NCBI GenBank assembly: GCA_003352285.1
Contig: QQVN01000005.1
Span: 1-64,000 of the forward strand
Length of the DNA stretch: 64,000 nucleotides
Direction: 5' to 3'
DNA from: Thermoproteota archaeon
GTDB lineage: Archaea > Thermoproteota > Nitrososphaeria > Nitrososphaerales > Nitrosopumilaceae
The position numbers and the translations under genes were made by a program. Below the pieces are notes generated by a model. That model had not been told where the DNA came from. It did not search any database and saw only the letters and a program-made list of their open reading frames with translations. Shown piece after piece: positions 9,700 to 21,891 of this stretch; position 1 is the first letter of the stretch; every line of letters begins with the position of its first letter.

Positions 9700-10083
9700 C
9701 TAGTCTACGCCTGTAAAGATATCTACGACTCTATTAGCTAATTTTTCGATATCAACGGTTGGTTCTGCAGAGATTAAGAGAAGTACTTTGCTTATTGGAA
9801 AAGGAAAACTCACAAGTACAACTTTGTCACGCCTAGCAGCAAGATAGTTTATTGGACCTAAGGTTTGGTCAAACTCTTTTCGAATGGAAACTTTGGATAC
9901 AAATTCCATAAATGACTTTAATTTTGTTTCATCGCCTTCAAGAGGAGTCAATCCTTCCTTTTGACCGCCAGATATGAGTTCGCCGTCCTGATTAATTATT
10001 CCAGCAAAACGGATTTCATCCTCTTGGAGTAGGACTTTGCATTTTTCATTGTATAATTTGAGAGGAATGGTTTGTTTTTCCAA
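9700..10083 (-). CDS. Conserved small archaeal protein, repeated family member 1 (DUF6659-like)
   Basis: A 127-residue protein with RFAGIINQDGELISGG followed by RKEFDQTLGPINYLAARR and a C-terminal strand-helix ending VDIFTGVD. The same pattern (RF-hydrophobic-x-x-x-G-x-L, then RKxFDxxLGxxxY) recurs in four other genes in this window (12574, 47686, 49039, 63803). The first motif resembles roadblock/LC7-type proteins, but this is inference. I believe the family is listed as DUF6659; the number is from memory. A TATA-like TTTTTATC lies 27-36 bp upstream. Function unknown. Confidence 0.75.
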   Translation of the reverse strand: MEKQTIPLKLYNEKCKVLLQEDEIRFAGIINQDGELISGGQKEGLTPLEGDETKLKSFMEFVSKVSIRKEFDQTLGPINYLAARRDKVVLVSFPFPISKVLLLISAEPTVDIEKLANRVVDIFTGVD

Positions 10084-10223
10084 TTTCTATTGATTCACAA
10101 TATCAAGAGAGATAAAAACGTCGCCATGAGTGCTTTCTTTGAGTGTCAAAAGCAGTAAAAAAATCAATTAAAGATTTGTAAAAAATGTGTGTCCAGAATA
10201 AACATCCTGAACCCTAATACTCA

Positions 10224-10934
10224 ATGACTTTGTCAAAATACATGGGAAGGAAGTTCATCAATCGATACAAAAATGAAAATTATGATCAAGAGTATGAAGA
10301 AGAAGAGGAAAACAACAAGAAGAGGATGGAAAGAGTTGGACCTAATATCGATGATGTCGATGCCATGGATGTCGAAATCCGACAGATTTCTCTTGAAAAA
10401 AATATGGACAAACCAAGATCAAGAGAAGAAATCATTAAAGAAGAATTACAAGTTGCAGGGCATCAGACAAGAACTACAAATCAATTTCAAAAATATATTA
10501 ATGCGCATATTGAGGATCGACTTTCAAGGATAGATAAAATTAAACAAGCAAAACAAGCTTTTGATAAAGATATTGAAGCATTGAAAGGAGATGAATTCCA
10601 ATATCTTACAAGATTAAAAGAGACCAAAGTAGAAACATTATCTTCAAAAGCAATGCAAGAGATGCTTCATTCACTAACACTAAACAAAGACATTACAAAA
10701 TCAAAGTTAGAACATTTTAAAAATCGTGTAAAAGAAACCGAGCAAGAGCTTACGCGTCAAGAAAAAGACATTGAAAGAATTGAAAAACGGATTAATGAAA
10801 AGATGCTTCAGGAAAAAGAAGAAAAGGTAAAAGAAGAAAGTATCAAAAAAGATCTTGCAGAGTTAAGTAAAAAATACAACGTTAATGAATTACGCAAAAT
10901 ATTACAGTCATTATCAACAAGTGAGGATGAATAA
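10224..10934 (+). CDS. Coiled-coil protein, paralogue A
   Basis: A 236-residue, very charged protein. An acidic run (EYEEEEE) near residue 25 is followed by a conserved NIDDVDAMD motif (about 41-49) and long helices (about 85-225) with coiled-coil periodicity. It is a tandem paralogue of the next gene: both share RKFINR near the N-terminus, NIDDVD-x-MD, the segment QKYINAH/IKYVNAH, and a C-terminal LSKKY motif. An alternative ATG at 10242 (MGRKFINR) would align better with that paralogue's start. The two genes abut (TAA, then ATG at 10935), so they form one operon with the receiver gene. Function unknown. Confidence 0.75.
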   Translation: MTLSKYMGRKFINRYKNENYDQEYEEEEENNKKRMERVGPNIDDVDAMDVEIRQISLEKNMDKPRSREEIIKEELQVAGHQTRTTNQFQKYINAHIEDRLSRIDKIKQAKQAFDKDIEALKGDEFQYLTRLKETKVETLSSKAMQEMLHSLTLNKDITKSKLEHFKNRVKETEQELTRQEKDIERIEKRINEKMLQEKEEKVKEESIKKDLAELSKKYNVNELRKILQSLSTSEDE

Positions 10935-11618
10935 ATGGCAAGAAAGTTTATCAACAGAAAAATTTCTGCAGAAGACGAATGGAGTCACATTGCAGATTCA
11001 CAAAATCCAAACATCGATGATGTTGATGTTATGGATATACAAGATCGTACATTGTTTTTTAATGACGAAGCGCAAACTCCACAGACTAATTGGGAAAAAA
11101 CAAAGGAGGCAACTCGGAATGCAATGGATAAAGCAGGCAACACAGGACAATACATAAAATATGTTAATGCACATTTTGAAAAGAAAAATTCTGAAATTAA
11201 CAAGATTAAAGCACTAAAACACAAATTTGATCAAGAAGTAGATTTACTTCGTCAAACAAGCGATACTCTAAGAGCAGATAGCAATCCAAATCAATTCATA
11301 AATGACAAGAAAAGATTGTCTGAAATAAAAGAGTCAATTCAAAAAGAACATCAAGTAACAAAAGCATATTTGAATGAACTGAAAAGCTCAATATCAAAAA
11401 CAGAATCAGAATTAGAAAGACAGGTTAATGAAATGCGAGAAATTGACGAGTCATTGAAATATAATTCCTTAAGCAACAATGATGAAAAAACAATACGAAC
11501 GATTGATGAAGAATTAAGTTCTTTGAGTAAAAAATATGATGCAAAAACAATGCTTGATATTTTAAAAAGTTTAGAAGCATCTCTTGAAAAAGAGGAAATA
11601 AAAAATGCTAGCAAGTAA
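10935..11618 (+). CDS. Coiled-coil protein, paralogue B
   Basis: A 227-residue protein starting MARKFINRK, paralogous to the preceding gene: NIDDVDVMDIQD at about residues 25-36, IKYVNAHFEK near 73, then long alpha-helical heptad sequence and a closing LSSLSKKYDAKTMLDILKSL. Its last 14 bases overlap the start of a CheY-like receiver gene, a strong sign of translational coupling and probable functional linkage. Plausibly a structural or adaptor protein controlled by the receiver; this is inference only. Confidence 0.75.
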   Translation: MARKFINRKISAEDEWSHIADSQNPNIDDVDVMDIQDRTLFFNDEAQTPQTNWEKTKEATRNAMDKAGNTGQYIKYVNAHFEKKNSEINKIKALKHKFDQEVDLLRQTSDTLRADSNPNQFINDKKRLSEIKESIQKEHQVTKAYLNELKSSISKTESELERQVNEMREIDESLKYNSLSNNDEKTIRTIDEELSSLSKKYDAKTMLDILKSLEASLEKEEIKNASK

Positions 11619-11991
11619 GTCAGTTAAATTCCTAATTGTTGATGATTCAGAGGCAATAAGAATTGCAATAAAAGAAATTTTGGACGCTACAGCATATTCT
11701 TGTAAATACTTAGAAGCAGACAATGGATATGACGCAGTAAAATTATTTCGTGATGAGTCACCAGACATTGTGTTTTTAGACATTTACATGCCAAGAGTAG
11801 ACGGGATTCAATCACTAAAAGCAATGCTAACGTTAAACAAAAAAGCTAAAATAATTATGATCACAGCAGCTGCAAATGCAAAAATCGTTCATGAAGGAAT
11901 TAGGTTAGGAGCTAGAGACTATATTCTAAAACCATTTGACAGGATTGCACTAAACAATGTAATGACTAAAGTCATGAATCAACCTTGGTAA
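11605..11991 (+). CDS. CheY-like stand-alone receiver domain
   Basis: A 128-residue response-regulator receiver with the acidic pair D13/D14, phospho-acceptor D59 (in VFLDIYMP), T87 and K109 (ILKPF), i.e. all canonical residues. There is no output domain, so it acts by protein interaction. It overlaps the coiled-coil gene upstream by 14 bp, suggesting that the coiled-coil pair are its partners. No kinase is adjacent; kinases at 36.5 and 42.3 kb are candidates for phosphorylation. Confidence 0.92.
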   Translation: MLASKSVKFLIVDDSEAIRIAIKEILDATAYSCKYLEADNGYDAVKLFRDESPDIVFLDIYMPRVDGIQSLKAMLTLNKKAKIIMITAAANAKIVHEGIRLGARDYILKPFDRIALNNVMTKVMNQPW

Positions 11992-11995
11992 AAAA

Positions 11996-12127
11996 TTAAG
12001 GTAGTCCTTCAGAATCATCAGCACAGTGTTTGTGAACCCATTTACCTGAAGAATCTTTTGAGATCTCTTTGCCAGGTTGAATTTGTGCACCGCATGATAC
12101 ACATGACGAGTTAAATTTTGCTTTCAT
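11996..12127 (-). CDS. Tiny zinc-binding protein (43 aa)
   Basis: A 43-residue reading frame from ATG 12125-12127 to TAA 11996-11998. It carries CVSCGAQIQPGKEI and then WVHKHC, giving a CxxC...HxxC arrangement typical of a small zinc ribbon. Trp and Gly residues between the half-sites fit a treble-clef-like knuckle. It ends 4 bp from the convergent receiver gene. Too short for most gene callers, but the regular metal-ligand spacing supports it. Confidence 0.7.
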   Translation of the reverse strand: MKAKFNSSCVSCGAQIQPGKEISKDSSGKWVHKHCADDSEGLP

Positions 12128-12204
12128 GTTCTAACTCTAGTAATAAAAAATATAATCTTAGTTTTGCAAAAAGTGTTTACGTATAGTGAGCTTTAAGTAG
12201 AGAA

Positions 12205-12357
12205 TTAACGTTTTTTCTTTAAACAGTCTTCCAGTGCATCATTAATTACACGTGAAAAACTAACTCCTTTACTCTCTTGTTTTATCATTTTTGCCTGACG
12301 TTCGCGTAATTTTTTTTGCAATTCAGAATCCAACATGATTGTAATTCTCTTTAACAT
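12205..12357 (-). CDS. Ribbon-helix-helix mini-protein (50 aa)
   Basis: Fifty residues starting MLKRITIMLDSELQKKLRER and ending LEDCLKKKR. The beginning is a textbook RHH: strand KRITIML, helix DSELQKKLRERQAKMIKQ, a turn with GVSFSRVIND and a second helix. It lacks any tail. Probably a DNA-binding dimer. No neighbouring toxin gene is seen. The 12358-12573 interval downstream of the next minus-strand gene is AT-rich and holds nothing I can assign. Confidence 0.78.
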   Translation of the reverse strand: MLKRITIMLDSELQKKLRERQAKMIKQESKGVSFSRVINDALEDCLKKKR

Positions 12358-12573
12358 ATTTTGTAATTAAATTGGTAGAATATAACTTCATGTGCAAATT
12401 ATTAATTTATGAAATTTTTTAATTTTTTAAAAAAATGACTCTTATTTCCATTTATGAAAAATAGTATGAATGAACTCATGTTAATATTATAAGATAAAAA
12501 TTTTAGATTCCCAAAAATGAAAACGTAACTTGCAGTAAAAAATCTCTTAAAAAATTAGAAAAGAAGTTTGTTT

Positions 12574-12921
12574 TTATCGGAATGTTCTTACTTTTCGAAC
12601 TATTTTGTTGTGATCAAAGCCAGGAGAACATGTCACATATAACAAATGATTATTTCCTGCTGGCATTACAAGTCGTTTGACTTTTTCATATTCAGCCAGA
12701 GTGTATTTGCATTTGCCTAATTTGCGAGCAAGTTTCTTTCTGCCTTTCATGTTTCGTGCCGATGCCTTTAGTGATTCTTTACTTTCACTTGGGCTTAGAA
12801 TGTTCTTTACAGCTTTTCTTCTTCCGTGGAAAACTAGTTTGCCATTCATGTCACAAATGGTTACAACACGAATAGAAGGACTGATCTTCAGAACTTTTGC
12901 CACTACGTCTTGGGCGTCCAT
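12574..12921 (-). CDS. Conserved small archaeal protein, repeated family member 2 (DUF6659-like)
   Basis: A 115-residue protein starting MDAQDVVAKVLKISPSIRVV. It has the family pattern: RVVTICDMNGKLVFHGRR then KKLARKLGKCKYTLAEYEKV and a C-terminal YVTCSPGFDHNKIVRKV. It is the most divergent and most basic of the five copies. ATG 12921 is preferred over an upstream TTG at 12939 because a TATA element (CCTTTATCAC) is centred about 27 bp upstream of the ATG. Function unknown. Confidence 0.75.
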   Translation of the reverse strand: MDAQDVVAKVLKISPSIRVVTICDMNGKLVFHGRRKAVKNILSPSESKESLKASARNMKGRKKLARKLGKCKYTLAEYEKVKRLVMPAGNNHLLYVTCSPGFDHNKIVRKVRTFR

Positions 12922-13014
12922 GGTGTAATCATAAATCAATATGTGATAAAGGTTTCCGCATCCTCATTCGTGTAAATATAATCAAATACCATCGTTTGAA
13001 AAAAATCTCAAAGT

Positions 13015-13097
13015 ATCATGCAATGTCGTGTATAGCATTCGCTAAAAGCGATAAAAGAAAAAAATCATCATGCAATGTCGTGTATAGCATTCGCTAA
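13015..13097 (-). repeat. Duplicated 31-bp element after the 23S 3' end
   Basis: Bases 13015-13045 and 13067-13097 are identical over 31 bp and lie 52 bp apart, immediately downstream (in transcript direction) of the 23S rRNA. Each contains CATTGCAT in the RNA sense, complementary to ATGCAATG in the leader just upstream of the 23S (about 16230-16240). It therefore looks like a duplicated 3' side of the pre-23S processing stem. A 6-bp hairpin with AAAA loop (13100-13115) lies between the duplication and the mature end. Confidence 0.7.
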
Positions 13098-13139
13098 GTG
13101 ATTCAAAAATGAATCATCGCACATAGTCTCTATGTAAAT

Positions 13140-16145
<3,006 letters not shown>

Positions 16146-16293
16146 AGCCACATATTACACGACTATGCACGACGATCATTGCGTGTACTCCAAGGGGAGG
16201 TACCCGCTACATCCTTCATACATCACTTTCATGATGCATTGCATCTGATGGTTTTTGTGAAGATTATGTGCACTCGTCACAATTTCTTTTATC
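16146..16293 (-). other. 16S-23S spacer without tRNA
   Basis: About 150 nt between the rRNA genes. It contains the 3' arm of the 16S processing stem (16257-16272) and the 5' arm of the presumed 23S stem (about 16225-16245). No tRNA cloverleaf is present, unlike euryarchaeal operons, which commonly have tRNA-Ala here. No 5S gene is seen near the operon, consistent with an unlinked 5S. Confidence 0.8.
16257..16272 (-). repeat. 3' arm of 16S pre-rRNA processing stem
   Basis: This 16-mer is the perfect reverse complement of 17814-17829 on the other side of the 16S gene. Such flanking helices bring the ends of the pre-16S together and are cut at bulge-helix-bulge motifs by the archaeal tRNA-splicing endonuclease, whose gene lies at 32234. 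Confidence 0.85.
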
Positions 16294-17766
<1,473 letters not shown>

Positions 17767-17813
17767 CAGTGGATTATAGAAGTACTATTGTACTTAATTG
17801 GAATTGAACGGAA

Positions 17814-17829
17814 TGCACATAATCTTCAC
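17814..17829 (-). repeat. 5' arm of 16S pre-rRNA processing stem
   Basis: Perfect 16-bp reverse complement of 16257-16272; together they would form a long helix closing the pre-16S RNA. It sits about 48 nt upstream of the mature 5' end. Confidence 0.85.
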
Positions 17830-17955
17830 ATTTCAGATTTGATCATTTGATCAGATCCTCATTTTGTATGCGTAACTGGAGGCTTGGGAATCATAAAATG
17901 GTCCAATACCATACTTCATCACAAGCGCCGCTCTTGCGTTACGTATGCAGAGGGT

Positions 17956-17995
17956 GAAACTTCTCAAATACATATAAACCATGCCAAGAAGTTTC
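17956..17995 (-). promoter_or_regulatory. rRNA operon promoter with a symmetric inverted repeat around the TATA box
   Basis: The minus strand contains GGTTTATATG (17971-17980), a strong TATA box; transcription would start near 17950, about 180 nt before the 16S. The box is embraced by a perfect inverted repeat: GAAACTTCT at 17956-17964 and AGAAGTTTC at 17987-17995, with its centre on the TATA box. This could be an operator for a dimeric regulator or a coincidence. The remaining 17830-17955 is transcribed leader. Confidence 0.65.
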
Positions 17996-18045
17996 GATCT
18001 TTGATTAAATTAACGATCAAATAATAGAAAATAGGACTGAAAAAA

Positions 18046-19350
18046 GTGGATTATATTTCAAAATACAAAAAAAAGACAAAGAGATCCTCAAAGATTTTTG
18101 CAAGATCACAAAAATTTCATGTTGGCGGAGTAAGTCATAACATTAGATTTTTTGAGCCATATCCATTTGTTGTAAAATCTGCCAGAGGCAAAAATCTGAT
18201 TGATGTTGATAATAACAAATTTGTAGATTATTGGATGGGTCATTGGAGTTTAATTCTTGGACATGCTCCAAGTTCAGTAAAAAATAGAGTTCAAAAACAA
18301 GTAAACAATGGATGGATGTTTGGTACAGTCAACAATCCAACAGTTGAGCTATCAAGCATAATACAAAAGACAGTACCTGCTGCAGAAAAAATTCGTTATG
18401 TAACATCAGGTACTGAAGCCACAATGTATGCAGTAAGATTAGCTCGCTCAGTCACTGGAAAAAAAATTGTTGCAAAGATTGATGGCGGATGGCATGGATA
18501 TACATCTGAACTTCTAAAAACAGTCAACTGGCCGTTTAGTAAATCAGAAAGCAGTGGACTAGTAAATGAGGAAAATATAATATCAATTCCATACAATGAT
18601 ATTGAAAAATCAATTGAAATTTTAAATTCTGTCAAAGAGGACTTGGCATGCACTATTATTGAACCAGTATTAGGTGGCGGAGGATGCATTCCAGCAACTC
18701 AGGAATATCTCAAGGCAATAGAAGAATTTGTTCACAAAAATAATTCGTTATTTTTACTAGATGAGATCGTTACAGGTTTTAGATTCAGATACGGTTGTCT
18801 TTATCCGACTATGAAACTTGATCCTGACATTGTAACTTTGGGAAAAATTGTAGGAGGTGGGTTCCCAATAGGAGTCCTGTGTGGTAAAGAAGAGATAATG
18901 GAGTATGCAAATACTGGAAAATATACTAAAGAAGAAAGATCATATATTGGAGGAGGAACATTTTCTGCAAATCCTATTTCAATGACATCAGGCCATGCAA
19001 CCCTAACAGCGTTAAAGAAAAAATCAATCTACTCAAAAATTAGCAAGCTTGGAAATTATGCAAGAAGAGAGTTAAAGAAAACATTTGGCGATAAAGTAAT
19101 CATCACAGGAAAGGATTCATTATTTATGACCCACTTTGTCAAGGAAGGAATTACACAAATCAATAACGCATCAGATGCAGCAAAATGTGATGTAGAATTA
19201 TTACATAGATATCACACTGAATTAATTGCAAAAGATGGCATCTTCTTTTTGCCTGGAAAGCTTGGAGCAATATCGGATGCACATTCAATTTCGGATATCA
19301 AAAATTTGGTTAATGCCACACAAAGATTCACAGAAGATTTCTATCATTGA
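18046..19350 (+). CDS. Class III PLP aminotransferase, HemL (glutamate-1-semialdehyde aminomutase)-like
   Basis: A 434-residue aminotransferase with [15 protein letters not shown] (about 120-134, phosphate binding), [10 protein letters not shown] with D239 binding the PLP pyridine nitrogen, and K267 (TLGKIVGGG) as Schiff-base lysine. The GGGFPIG motif and overall length match glutamate-1-semialdehyde 2,1-aminomutase, which makes 5-aminolevulinate for heme and cobalamin. The N-terminus is lysine-rich and the gene is alone rather than in a hem cluster, so it may be a paralogue acting on another amino-keto substrate. Start is GTG; an AT-rich TATA-like stretch (ATCAAATAATAG) lies about 25 bp upstream. 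Confidence 0.8.
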   Translation: MDYISKYKKKTKRSSKIFARSQKFHVGGVSHNIRFFEPYPFVVKSARGKNLIDVDNNKFVDYWMGHWSLILGHAPSSVKNRVQKQVNNGWMFGTVNNPTVELSSIIQKTVPAAEKIRYVTSGTEATMYAVRLARSVTGKKIVAKIDGGWHGYTSELLKTVNWPFSKSESSGLVNEENIISIPYNDIEKSIEILNSVKEDLACTIIEPVLGGGGCIPATQEYLKAIEEFVHKNNSLFLLDEIVTGFRFRYGCLYPTMKLDPDIVTLGKIVGGGFPIGVLCGKEEIMEYANTGKYTKEERSYIGGGTFSANPISMTSGHATLTALKKKSIYSKISKLGNYARRELKKTFGDKVIITGKDSLFMTHFVKEGITQINNASDAAKCDVELLHRYHTELIAKDGIFFLPGKLGAISDAHSISDIKNLVNATQRFTEDFYH

Positions 19351-19390
19351 GAATTTGAAAATTATTAAGTACTAAGGATATTGGAATAGC

Positions 19391-20209
19391 ATGATATTTT
19401 TTGGAAAAAAAGAGGACCCAGAAGACCTAATCTATCAAGGAGTATCTTTTCTTGAAAAGAATCAGCCTAAAGCTGCACTAGTATTGTTTTCCAAAGCCCT
19501 CAAAAATGACCCTAAAAATTTGTCTGCCTTACACAAAAAAGGCCTAACTCTAAATCAATTAAAAAAATATCAGGATGCGATAACATGTTTTGATAAGATT
19601 ATTGAGATAAAGAAAGATGATCCTGATGCGTATAACAACAAGGCAATAGCTCAGGCAGAACTTGGAAACACAGATGGAGCATTGGAATCATACGACATGG
19701 CAATTGCTGCTGATTCAAAATATGCTGCTGCATATTTTAACAAAGGAGTGCTCTTTGACAGACTTGAAAAGCGTGAAGAGGCATTAGCGATTTTAGATGA
19801 AGCTATAAAATTAGATCCCAGAAAGCCAAATGCGTTATTTTACAAAGGAATCGTGTTAGGAAAGCTTGCAAGACATGAAGAGGCGCTCAATTGCTTTGAG
19901 AAAGTAACAAAAAACAATCCTAGTCATCTGGATAGTTTGTTTCACAAGGGAATAGAATTAGCAGAATTAGAAAAGCATGAAGAAGCGATAAGAGTTTTTG
20001 ACAAGATTCTTGAAAAGCATAGAGACAATGTCAATGTCATTTATGCCAAAGCAAGAAGCAAAGCTGCACTAGATGACATCAGTCAATCATTAGAATTACT
20101 AAAAAGAGCTATAATGAAAGATCCTAAAACGATAAAAAAATGGGCAAGAGCTGAGAAAATATTTGAAAGATTTGAAGATGACGAACGATTTAGAAAAATG
20201 GTAAAATAA
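19391..20209 (+). CDS. TPR repeat protein
   Basis: 272 residues composed almost entirely of 34-residue tetratricopeptide repeats, recognizable by ALxxKGLTLNQLKKYQDAI, A-Y-N-N-K-A and related W/G-Y-A-F/P patterns; about six or seven repeats from residue 10 to 235. TPR solenoids mediate protein-protein binding. No signal peptide or membrane span. It follows the aminotransferase by 40 bp and ends 1 bp from the convergent gene. Partner unknown. Confidence 0.88.
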   Translation: MIFFGKKEDPEDLIYQGVSFLEKNQPKAALVLFSKALKNDPKNLSALHKKGLTLNQLKKYQDAITCFDKIIEIKKDDPDAYNNKAIAQAELGNTDGALESYDMAIAADSKYAAAYFNKGVLFDRLEKREEALAILDEAIKLDPRKPNALFYKGIVLGKLARHEEALNCFEKVTKNNPSHLDSLFHKGIELAELEKHEEAIRVFDKILEKHRDNVNVIYAKARSKAALDDISQSLELLKRAIMKDPKTIKKWARAEKIFERFEDDERFRKMVK

Positions 20210-20210
20210 A

Positions 20211-20918
20211 TTACAAAATTTTGTTTCTTACAGCATCTATTCGGAGTAATTCTACTTTCTTTTTCGGACCTACAATTCGTGATTCGTAAATTGGAACATA
20301 GATTTCATAAACTTCGTCAATGGTAAAATCTTCTCTTAAATCTCGAACATTTTCGACATCAAGTTGTTTTAACTTAGTTTTTAATTTCTCAATAGCCTCT
20401 TCTACAGATAAATCTGGTTTTTTTACATCAGGTTGATTTTTTTGTAAAACTCTTGTAGGATAGTTTTCTAAATTTTTAGAATCTAATTTGAATGGAAATT
20501 TTATTTCGGTTCCATGTTGATCGAAATACATAGAATCAGAATTAACAACGTAAGCGTGCTCTTCCATTTGAATATCTACTTTGTTTTTCCCTTTTTTACC
20601 TGAAAGCATTTTAGCAAATTTTGATTTTTCACGAATAGGGAATGTGCCCTCACCTAAAACTACCTCACTAACATTATGGTCTACGGATATCTCATGAGTT
20701 GCTTTTCTATAGTAATCGGCAGTGTAAGTACCAGAGACATAAAGAACTCCCTCATAGATTAAATCAGTTGATGCAACATTGACTTCGTCTGCTTTAGGTT
20801 TTGAAAAGAGACTCTTAAAGACACTAACCTTTTTTTGTTCTGTTATCTTTTGTGCGTCAAATTCATCCAAGTTTACTTTTAAAACAAAGGTCTTACTCTC
20901 ATAGTCAGCATTTGACAA
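20211..20918 (-). CDS. Conserved hypothetical protein
   Basis: 235 residues with no motif I recognize. Soluble, mixed charge. The N-terminal two thirds look beta-rich (DLIYEGVLYVSGTYTADYY, HAYVVNSDSMYF); the C-terminal part has a helical VEEAIEKLKTKLKQLDVENV followed by EIYVPIYESRIVGPKKKVEL. Translation begins at TTG: the frame has no ATG upstream before a stop, and a TTTAAAAG element lies about 27 bp before it, fitting a leaderless TTG start. Possibly family-specific to this phylum. Confidence 0.7.
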   Translation of the reverse strand: MSNADYESKTFVLKVNLDEFDAQKITEQKKVSVFKSLFSKPKADEVNVASTDLIYEGVLYVSGTYTADYYRKATHEISVDHNVSEVVLGEGTFPIREKSKFAKMLSGKKGKNKVDIQMEEHAYVVNSDSMYFDQHGTEIKFPFKLDSKNLENYPTRVLQKNQPDVKKPDLSVEEAIEKLKTKLKQLDVENVRDLREDFTIDEVYEIYVPIYESRIVGPKKKVELLRIDAVRNKIL

Positions 20919-21006
20919 TAATACATCAAAGTTGAATCAACTTTTAAAGATTGCATACAAGTCAATATGATTAAAACAGATAAAACACAGTCAGATAAGG
21001 AAAGTT

Positions 21007-21465
21007 ATGGAAATCCAAAAGACTAATCTTTCTCAAGTTAAAACAAAAAATGCAGACAGCGTATATTTTACAGGAAAGACAGTGATGAAAGAGATCACTG
21101 GTAAAATAAAATCAAATGATGAAAAATTATATCATGTAACCTTCAAAAATGGAAGTAGGACGAAACTACATTGCCATACAGGAGGTCAGACTTTAATTGT
21201 TACAGAAGGAATAGGCAGTCTAGAAATTTTTAGAAAAAATGCAAAAACAAAGAATTCATTATTTGGAATAAAATTAATCAAAACAACTTCTTTAAAGAAA
21301 GGAGACATTGCATATATTCCTGCAAAAACACTTCACACTCACGGTTCAGTAAGCAAGAAGACTTTTTCGCATTTTGCCATTAATGCATATATGCCCTCAA
21401 AGAAAGAACCAAAAACCATTTGGTTTGAATCAGACTTTAATTCAAAAGCAATAAAGAAATTATAA
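21007..21465 (+). CDS. Cupin-domain protein
   Basis: 152 residues forming one cupin barrel. Motif 1 is HCHTGGQ (H55, H57, Q61) and motif 2 includes GDIAYIPAKTLHTHG with H110/H112, giving a plausible metal site. The GG-Q-T pattern is like small conserved cupins of unknown substrate. It precedes a second, unrelated cupin by 21 bp, so the two are probably cotranscribed. Substrate unknown. Confidence 0.82.
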   Translation: MEIQKTNLSQVKTKNADSVYFTGKTVMKEITGKIKSNDEKLYHVTFKNGSRTKLHCHTGGQTLIVTEGIGSLEIFRKNAKTKNSLFGIKLIKTTSLKKGDIAYIPAKTLHTHGSVSKKTFSHFAINAYMPSKKEPKTIWFESDFNSKAIKKL

Positions 21466-21486
21466 TTATTCATCCTATAGTCAGGT

Positions 21487-21849
21487 ATGTCGTTTAAAGA
21501 ACTAAACGAAGTAGAAACAATTCAAGGAAATGAAGGAACTATCATTCGTCAATTATTTCATCCACACAACACTTTGGATGGGATAAGGTATAGTATAGCA
21601 CACTTTACTTTGAATGAAGGAAAAAAATCAACAAAGCACAAACTAAAGTCATCTGAGGTATATTATTTTCTAAAAGGTAATGGAATTATTCATGTGGATA
21701 ATACATCATTCAAAGTCAAAAGTGGCAGTGTGATTTACGTACCACCCATGTCACCTCAGCATGTAGAAAACACTGGAAGTGAAAATTTGGAGTTTTTATG
21801 TATAGTAGATCCTGCTTGGAAACAGGATGATGAGTTCATCATAAAGTGA
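21487..21849 (+). CDS. Cupin-domain protein, mannose-6-phosphate isomerase type II-like
   Basis: 120 residues. Cupin motif 1 reads STKHKLKSSEVYYFLKG (H51, E57; the usual second His is K53) and motif 2 GSVIYVPPMSPQHVENTG (H92). The general pattern resembles the cupin part of mannose-6-phosphate isomerase/GDP-mannose pyrophosphorylase proteins, but the replaced histidine makes metal use uncertain. It lies directly after another cupin gene. Specific substrate unknown. Confidence 0.8.
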   Translation: MSFKELNEVETIQGNEGTIIRQLFHPHNTLDGIRYSIAHFTLNEGKKSTKHKLKSSEVYYFLKGNGIIHVDNTSFKVKSGSVIYVPPMSPQHVENTGSENLEFLCIVDPAWKQDDEFIIK

Positions 21850-21891
21850 GACACAAATTGTTTTTAAAATAGCCATGGCTTTAGGAGATTA

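Noticed and set aside
10273-11157. Overlapping 86- and 90-codon frames in the coiled-coil genes
   Set aside because: Lys-rich shadow frames of AT-rich coding DNA; the paralogous frames are clearly real.
13015-13097. 31-bp direct repeats as integration (att) sites
   Set aside because: Only 21 bp separates the copies, with no integrase or inserted DNA; a duplicated processing element explains them better.
16146-16293. tRNA gene in the 16S-23S spacer
   Set aside because: No cloverleaf arms or T-loop consensus are found; only processing-stem sequences.
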